From positions 1-10,581 of the forward strand of contig JAEYOB010000804.1 of the NCBI GenBank assembly GCA_023412175.1: a stretch of DNA of 10,581 nt, read 5' to 3'. The notes under the pieces are model-generated. The model made no database searches. It saw only the letters and a program-made list of their open reading frames with translations, and was not told the origin of the DNA. This DNA comes from Pseudomonadota bacterium (GTDB lineage: Bacteria > Pseudomonadota > Alphaproteobacteria > Azospirillales > Azospirillaceae). Position numbers and translations under genes: made by a program. Position 1 is the stretch's first letter, and the number at the start of each line of letters is the position of its first letter. This document shows positions 6,835 to 10,581 of the stretch, in pieces.

Positions 6835-7603
6835 CGGCCAGCCGTTCCGCAAAATATTCTTCTAGGCTGCGCACCAACTTCCTGGCGGCCAGCGAGCGGT
6901 ATTGATAGCCGAGCAACCCCTTGACGTCCAGGCGATCGCCAACCATGACGCGAAAAATCGGCCGGCGCGGCGGGATCATCCACCACTTTTCGCCCTTGAT
7001 CAGCGTCGGCGGGGTGCACGTGATGGTAACAAGCTGGATCTCGGCCTCCAGCAGCGTGGCGACGTTGGCGAAGCCGCGACGGAAGCGCACCGGCTCGCCG
7101 GGGACGGTGCGGGTGCCTTCGGGAAAGATGATGATGCCGTCGCCCGATTCCAGCGCGGCGCGGCAGGCCTCCAGCAGCGCCTCCGGTTCCAGATCGTTGC
7201 GGATGTAGCCGGCGCCGCGCACCATGCCGCCCAGCCACCGGCTCTCCCACAGTTCCTTCTTCACGATGCACTGGGCGCGCGGCATCAGCGCCATCAGCAG
7301 CACCACGTCGAGCAGCGAGGGGTGGTTGGCGACCACCAGCTTGCCCTGCCCGTCGCGCAGCCGCTCCGCGCCCTCGACCTCCAGGTCGATGACGCGCAGC
7401 ACCAGCAGCATGCGGATGTAGAAGCGGAACATCAGGTGCACGATGCGCTGGCACCGCCGCCGCCGCACCTCGCCGGGCGGGCAGGTCAGCGCCACCAGCG
7501 GAAAGGCGGTGGGCGCCAGGATCGCCCCGCCCCCGAACAGGAAGGCGAAGGCGAAGCCGGTCGCCGCCCGCCGCCACAGGGCGTCGAGCCGCTCAGACAG
7601 CAC
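6821..7603 (-). CDS. lysophospholipid (1-acylglycerol-3-phosphate) acyltransferase-like protein
   Basis: A 260-residue PlsC-family acyltransferase. The catalytic NHxxxxD box is N93-H94-PSLL-D99 and the acceptor-binding box is FPEGTR at 160-165, with the typical spacing. A hydrophobic N-terminal segment at about 16-40 and a second at about 58-72 suggest membrane association on the cytoplasmic side. The GTG at 7603 is the only suitable start near the end of the preceding gene; it overlaps that gene by 11 bases, and the reading frame farther upstream merely shadows it. In aryl polyene operons this position (ApeD) is thought to transfer the finished chain to a lipid anchor. This makes the final product likely a membrane lipid rather than a free pigment, which is an inference. 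Confidence 0.88.
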   Translation of the reverse strand: MLSERLDALWRRAATGFAFAFLFGGGAILAPTAFPLVALTCPPGEVRRRRCQRIVHLMFRFYIRMLLVLRVIDLEVEGAERLRDGQGKLVVANHPSLLDVVLLMALMPRAQCIVKKELWESRWLGGMVRGAGYIRNDLEPEALLEACRAALESGDGIIIFPEGTRTVPGEPVRFRRGFANVATLLEAEIQLVTITCTPPTLIKGEKWWMIPPRRPIFRVMVGDRLDVKGLLGYQYRSLAARKLVRSLEEYFAERLADGRA

Positions 7604-8342
7604 GGCGCCACACCCAGTCGAGCCGCATCCCCGCCGACGTCGCGCGCGGTGCTCCGGACAGCAGGAAGCGCAGGAAGTCGAGCGCCGTGGAGTCCGACGC
7701 CCGCTCGCCGGTCGCGGGGGTGGAGTCGAGAAGGATGGTGTCGCCGCCCTTCCCCGCCGGCCCCTCCTCTGCAGGGCCGAGCGCGATCGCCACCGCCAGC
7801 GGCAGCGCCCGGTCGGCATCGGTGCGGAAAGGCGCGTACTCCTCGGGAACCGGGGCGTCGCCGTAGAGCAGAAGCACCGGCTCGGCCGGGTTCTCGGCGA
7901 AGCTGGCGGCGGCTTCCAGGAGGCCGAAGCCGAAGCTGTCCGGCCCGGCGGCCAGCGCGGTGTGGCCCCGGCGGTTGCCGGTGTGGATGGACAGCAGCCC
8001 GGCCAGGCCATGGTGCACCGACAGGCTGAACTCCGCCGGTGAGGGCAGTTCGCCTTTGCTCAGGGAGTCGATGATCCCGACGGTGCGCCACAGCTCGCCA
8101 TGGCCGGAGGCCAGGACGTAGCGCGCGGCGTGCGCCGCATCGCCGCAGGCCAGCGCTGCGGCGATCAGCTTCTGGCCGACCGGCGAGGTGCGCCGCCGCA
8201 GCATCATGGGCAGCGCCGGCAGGGGTTCCTCGTCGCCGGAAACCGCCGGCGCCCCGGCCCAGGTCCGCCACGCCGCGCGCGTCGCGCGTTCCGGCGCCCA
8301 GGCGCACCAGGCGTGCACGGTGACCCGCAGGGATTCCGTCAT
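7593..8342 (-). CDS. beta-ketoacyl synthase N-terminal-like protein (chain-length factor)
   Basis: A 249-residue protein resembling only the N-terminal half of a condensing enzyme (Ketoacyl-synt_2 type). LPMMLRRRTSPVGQ (44-57) and FSLSVHHGLAGLLSIHTG (105-122) are hallmarks of the ApeC-like chain-length factors. Where a true ketosynthase carries its nucleophilic Cys, this protein reads HTALAAGPDSFGFG (127-140), with no Cys. It is therefore expected to be inactive alone and to pair with the ketosynthase starting at position 71, setting chain length. It is the first gene of the operon as seen. ATG 8342 is chosen; an ATG at 8393 would add 17 residues of low-complexity sequence, and neither has a strong ribosome-binding site. 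The 89 bp upstream (8343-8431) holds no convincing promoter or terminator. Confidence 0.85.
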   Translation of the reverse strand: MTESLRVTVHAWCAWAPERATRAAWRTWAGAPAVSGDEEPLPALPMMLRRRTSPVGQKLIAAALACGDAAHAARYVLASGHGELWRTVGIIDSLSKGELPSPAEFSLSVHHGLAGLLSIHTGNRRGHTALAAGPDSFGFGLLEAAASFAENPAEPVLLLYGDAPVPEEYAPFRTDADRALPLAVAIALGPAEEGPAGKGGDTILLDSTPATGERASDSTALDFLRFLLSGAPRATSAGMRLDWVWRRAV

Positions 8343-8431
8343 GGTGTGTGCCGTCTTGTCTTTCAGCGCGGGGGCGGGCACGGACGGTAGCATGGCAGGG
8401 CGGCGTTGTGGAACATGGCGTGCCGATGTGC

Positions 8432-9553
8432 TCAGGACGCCGGGGTGGTGGGTGCGGTGGGCGGAGTCGGCAGGCGGTTGCCGGCCTTGCCGGTGACACC
8501 CGCCCGCGGGGCCCTGGGGTTGGCGGCGACCCGCGTTTCCGGACAACCGCGGCGCGGGTTGATCAGGAGCCTGGGGCATGCCTGGGCCCGCAGGTCGGCA
8601 CCGCTGGGCAGGGGATTGCGGGGGTTGAACAGCCACGCGGAGACGTCGTTGGTGATCCGGTCGCCGTCCAGCGTGCGCATCAGCAGATGACGGCCTTTCG
8701 GGTAGAGTGCGATGCGCGTCTCCCACGGCAAGTCACGCGCCAGGGCGGCCACCCCGTCGCGCGGGACATGCACGTCGAGATCACCCAGCATCAGCAGCAC
8801 CGGGACACGAAGCTTGCGGGCCTCGATGCGGGCGTCGTGCATCAGATCGACGATGCCGGCCAGCGTCTGGAACCGGGTGCGATGGATGATCAGCGGGTCT
8901 TCGCGCATGCGCTGCAGCACCGCCGGATCGTCGGTGGACGGGTTGGCCACCCGCAGCGGCGGCACCGTAGCGTCCGGCACGAGCGAACCCATCACCGCCG
9001 CCGCATCCAGCGTCACCGCGGCGCGCAGCCCGGTTCCCCAGACCGCGGGAGCGGACAGCACGACGCCCGACAACAGTCCCTGTTCGGCCCGGGCCGCGGC
9101 TACGAGAACGACCGCACCGCCCATGCTCTCGCCGATCAGGTACACCGGCACGTTCGGATGCCGGTTGCGCACCAGCCGGGCCAGCGCCACCAGATCGTCG
9201 GCCATACGCTCGCCGCCGTACCAGCGGCCGCGCTCCAGCGCCCGGCCGAACCCGCGCTGATCGATGGCGTAGGTGGTGATGCCCGCCTTCTTCCACAGGC
9301 GGGCGGGCCGGTCGAAGGCCTGCCCATAGTCGTTCATGCCATGCGCGGCGACGACCACCGCGCGCGGCTCGCCCGCGGCGTTCCAGGTGTGAAGCGGTAG
9401 GAGCGTACCGTCGTCGGCGATCATCGCCTCGCCGCCGAGCACCGGGGTGGCGACGACGGATGAGGGCGGCGGAGAGGCCGGGCCGGGCGCGCACGCCCCC
9501 AGCACCATGACCGCCAGCACCATGCCGCAGACCCGGAGGACCTGACGCAGCAT
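8432..9553 (-). CDS. alpha/beta-hydrolase lipoprotein (monoacylglycerol lipase/lysophospholipase-like)
   Basis: A 373-residue secreted hydrolase. The N-terminus is a lipoprotein signal ending in L-G-A-C with Cys21. The +2 Ala favours outer-membrane sorting by the E. coli rule. The fold shows the oxyanion region AAHGMNDYG (69-77), the nucleophile elbow GESMG with Ser143, the acid loop LGDLDVHVP with Asp260 the likely acid, and His289 in KGRHLLM. This is the pattern of monoglyceride lipase/lysophospholipase proteins. Residues about 310-373 form a Pro/Arg/Ala-rich tail outside the catalytic domain. AGGGAG at 9560-9565 lies 6 bases before ATG 9553 and fixes the start. It reads toward the operon, ending 89 bp before the chain-length factor gene, so it may be co-transcribed. 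A role in trimming or releasing the polyene lipid is possible but unproved. Confidence 0.86.
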   Translation of the reverse strand: MLRQVLRVCGMVLAVMVLGACAPGPASPPPSSVVATPVLGGEAMIADDGTLLPLHTWNAAGEPRAVVVAAHGMNDYGQAFDRPARLWKKAGITTYAIDQRGFGRALERGRWYGGERMADDLVALARLVRNRHPNVPVYLIGESMGGAVVLVAAARAEQGLLSGVVLSAPAVWGTGLRAAVTLDAAAVMGSLVPDATVPPLRVANPSTDDPAVLQRMREDPLIIHRTRFQTLAGIVDLMHDARIEARKLRVPVLLMLGDLDVHVPRDGVAALARDLPWETRIALYPKGRHLLMRTLDGDRITNDVSAWLFNPRNPLPSGADLRAQACPRLLINPRRGCPETRVAANPRAPRAGVTGKAGNRLPTPPTAPTTPAS

Positions 9554-9610
9554 CAGCCGCTCCCTGACGCGAACCCCAAGGGTCTGGCCCACGCGAGACA
9601 AGCCAAGCCC

Positions 9611-9625
9611 GTAGGCGCCGCCTAC
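9611..9625 (-). terminator. short perfect hairpin at the stop of the small secreted protein gene
   Basis: GTAGGC and GCCTAC form a perfect 6-bp stem with a 3-base loop. On the minus strand the stem includes the TAG stop of the upstream gene. A weakly T-containing stretch, not a true T-run, follows. It may attenuate transcription into the hydrolase gene 58 bp further on, or it may only protect the mRNA end. The hairpin is visible; terminator function is a guess. Confidence 0.3.
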
Positions 9626-10068
9626 TTGCCGCCCAGCCTGACCGCGGTGCCCTTGAGGGCGACACCCGCCATCAAGTTGCCGGCGCCGCACATGTATTCA
9701 GTATCGCTGACGGTCAGGGTGTTCTTGTAGTTGCTCTTGATGTTGATCACCGCGTTGCCGCCCTCCTTGCGGGCACGCTCCTGCAACTCCAGCACGGCGC
9801 TGAGGAAGGCCCACTCGCAGGCCTCGCGGTCGGATTTGTTGAAGGCGTTGGTCTTCTTGTTGGTGGCCCATTCGCCGTAGTTGGCGACCGGCTTGGCGTG
9901 CTTCTGGTTGCCGAAGTAGAGCTTCACGCCCTTGTCCAGCTTCTCCTGCGCCGCCGGCGTGTTGAGCGCGGCATCGACCGGAAACATTTGGCGGTCGTCG
10001 CGGGCCAGCGCCGAACCGGAAGCTGAGCAGACTGCGGCGAACAGGAAAAGGGCGACAGCACGCTTCAT
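9622..10068 (-). CDS. small secreted protein of the family often labelled 'excinuclease ATPase subunit' (misnomer)
   Basis: A 148-residue protein with a clear Sec signal peptide (MKR, then hydrophobic residues 4-14, cleavage near ALA at 20-22). The mature part carries motifs I recall from a widespread family of about 150 residues: KLYFGNQKH (49-57), TNKKTNAFNKSD (69-80), EGGNAVINIKS (102-112) and GVALKGTAV (135-143). Mature Cys84 and Cys127 could form a disulfide. Databases often call such proteins 'excinuclease ATPase subunit', but there is no Walker motif, the protein is far too short for UvrA, and it is exported, so that name should not be used. Its function is unknown to me. GGGAGG at 10073-10078 lies 4 bases before ATG 10068. 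A possible promoter lies upstream. Confidence 0.88.
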   Translation of the reverse strand: MKRAVALFLFAAVCSASGSALARDDRQMFPVDAALNTPAAQEKLDKGVKLYFGNQKHAKPVANYGEWATNKKTNAFNKSDREACEWAFLSAVLELQERARKEGGNAVINIKSNYKNTLTVSDTEYMCGAGNLMAGVALKGTAVRLGGK

Positions 10069-10110
10069 AAGTCCTCCCGATGGCTGGCCTTAGCTTGACT
10101 AAGGGAAGAG

Positions 10111-10138
10111 AGTAGAATGTGCACGCGACGGTTGACAA
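10111..10138 (-). promoter_or_regulatory. candidate sigma-70-type promoter for the small secreted protein gene
   Basis: On the minus strand TTGTCA (10138-10133, 5 of 6 to the -35 consensus) is followed after 16 bases by TCTACT (10116-10111, 4 of 6 to the -10 consensus). This would give a leader of about 35 bases before ATG 10068 with its strong ribosome-binding site. The 148-bp gap between the chemoreceptor stop and this gene is the largest in the window, so a promoter is expected here. The match is modest. Confidence 0.35.
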
Positions 10139-10160
10139 CTGTTTCCAAACACGCACGAAA

Positions 10161-10178
10161 GGACCCGGCCGACGGTCC
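10161..10178 (-). terminator. weak hairpin downstream of the chemoreceptor gene
   Basis: Read on the minus strand, GGACC, eight bases, then GGTCC form a 5-bp stem immediately followed by TTT. It begins about 38 bases after the chemoreceptor stop, where a terminator would be expected. The stem is short and the T-run is only three bases, so support is weak. Confidence 0.3.
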
Positions 10179-10216
10179 ATCCATCCGTCCCACGGGGCGT
10201 GCCGGAATTTTCGCCG

Positions 10217-10581
10217 TCAGGCGGCGCGGACGTGGCTGATGAAGCTGGTGACCTGCTGGCGCAGCAGGTTGAACTGGTCGGAGACCTTGCGGGTGGCGTC
10301 CAGCAGGTCCTTCGCCATGTGGCTGGCGTCCACCACTTCGCCGGTCACGAGGTCGATGTTGGTGGCCACCGCCTGGGTGCCCGACGCCGCGTGGTTGGCG
10401 GCGCGCGAGATCTCGTGGGTGGTGATGTTCTGCTCCTCGACCGCGGCGGCGATGCCGGTCGCGATTTCGCGGGCGCCCTCGGCGACCTTGGAGATGTACT
10501 TGATCTCGTCCACCGCGCGCTGGGTCGACTGCTGAACGCCGTTGATCTGCTGGGTGATGTCCTCGGTCGCCTTGGCCGTCT
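10217..10581 (-). CDS. methyl-accepting chemotaxis protein, C-terminal fragment (cut by right edge)
   Basis: The last 120 residues of a chemoreceptor signalling domain are visible; the frame stays open to the window edge, so the beginning lies outside. The visible part is one continuous heptad-like helix, starting TAKATEDITQQI, an arm of the cytoplasmic coiled coil after the hairpin tip. IAAAVEEQNITTHEI fits the methylation consensus [ASTG][ASTG]xx[EQ][EQ]xx[ASTG][ASTG], with Glu-Gln as the modifiable pair. This segment is typical of alphaproteobacterial receptors. It ends FISHVRAA and lacks a C-terminal CheR/CheB-binding pentapeptide of the NWETF kind. The internal GTG at 10513 is not a real start. 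The sensory domain is unknown. It shows no link to the polyene operon. Confidence 0.92.
   Translation of the reverse strand, partial: TAKATEDITQQINGVQQSTQRAVDEIKYISKVAEGAREIATGIAAAVEEQNITTHEISRAANHAASGTQAVATNIDLVTGEVVDASHMAKDLLDATRKVSDQFNLLRQQVTSFISHVRAA

Noticed and set aside
8377..8424. GGCACG/CGTGCC inverted repeat between hydrolase and chain-length factor genes
   Set aside because: Only 6 bp of stem with a 36-base loop and no T-run; expected by chance in DNA this GC-rich.
8348..9400. Plus-strand open frame of 350 codons
   Set aside because: It lies opposite the hydrolase, whose catalytic triad and lipobox are intact; the antisense product is Arg/Gly/His-rich without recognisable motifs.
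9554..9691. Upstream extension of the hydrolase to a start near 9691
   Set aside because: It would overlap the end of the small secreted protein gene, lose the N-terminal lipobox signal, and ignore the well-spaced AGGGAG before ATG 9553.
10132..10160. Perfect TTGACA on the plus strand, possible plus-strand promoter
   Set aside because: No reasonable -10 element follows at 16-18 bases (ACGAAA at 17) and no plus-strand gene lies downstream in the window.
1..10581. CRISPR array, tRNA/rRNA genes, insertion sequences, phage genes or toxin-antitoxin pair
   Set aside because: No regularly spaced repeats, no cloverleaf-like or rRNA-like sequence, no transposase motifs and no such gene pair were seen on either strand.

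Overview
The window is very GC-rich DNA (roughly 70% G+C by eye) with dense, mostly overlapping genes, all read on the minus strand. GC content, gene style and the alphaproteobacterial-looking chemoreceptor end at the right edge suggest an Azospirillum/Rhodospirillales-like alphaproteobacterium. That placement is an inference, not an identification.

About 8.3 kb (positions 1-8342) is one minus-strand operon of the aryl polyene (APE)/flexirubin/xanthomonadin type, a dissociated type II fatty-acid/polyketide pathway. In transcription order (right to left) it encodes: a ketosynthase-like chain-length-factor protein without the catalytic Cys (7593-8342); a lysophospholipid-type acyltransferase (6821-7603); two acyl carrier proteins (6574-6834 and 6319-6567); a small multi-pass membrane protein of COG4648 type (5742-6338); an acyl-adenylating ligase fused to a hotdog dehydratase (4045-5745); a 4HBT-type thioesterase (3641-4048); a LolA-like periplasmic carrier (3036-3644); an MMPL/RND-type exporter (709-3039); a DUF3261-like lipoprotein (68-658); and the first 23 codons of a beta-ketoacyl-ACP synthase that runs off the left edge (1-71). 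This order matches, as I recall it, the ape lettering C-D-E-F-G-H-(I)-K-L-M-N-O. Here H and I are fused and no J gene is present.

Inferred division of labour: the ligase loads a starter acid on an ACP; the ketosynthase/chain-length-factor pair extends it with malonyl units; the fused dehydratase (with ketoreductase and second dehydratase genes expected beyond the left edge) makes the conjugated polyene; the acyltransferase places it on a lipid; and the MMPL exporter, LolA-like carrier and lipoprotein move it to the outer membrane. Five junctions are 4-base ATGA/GTGA overlaps and three are longer overlaps of 11, 14 and 20 bases, so translational coupling is likely throughout. The main break is a 50-bp, locally A+T-rich gap after the exporter gene, next to a perfect 8-bp inverted repeat.

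Upstream of the operon lie an alpha/beta-hydrolase lipoprotein (8432-9553), a small secreted protein of the family often mislabelled 'excinuclease ATPase subunit' (9622-10068), and the C-terminal end of a methyl-accepting chemotaxis protein (10217-10581, cut by the right edge). No tRNA, rRNA, CRISPR array, insertion sequence or phage gene was seen, and no gene-free stretch exceeds about 150 bp.
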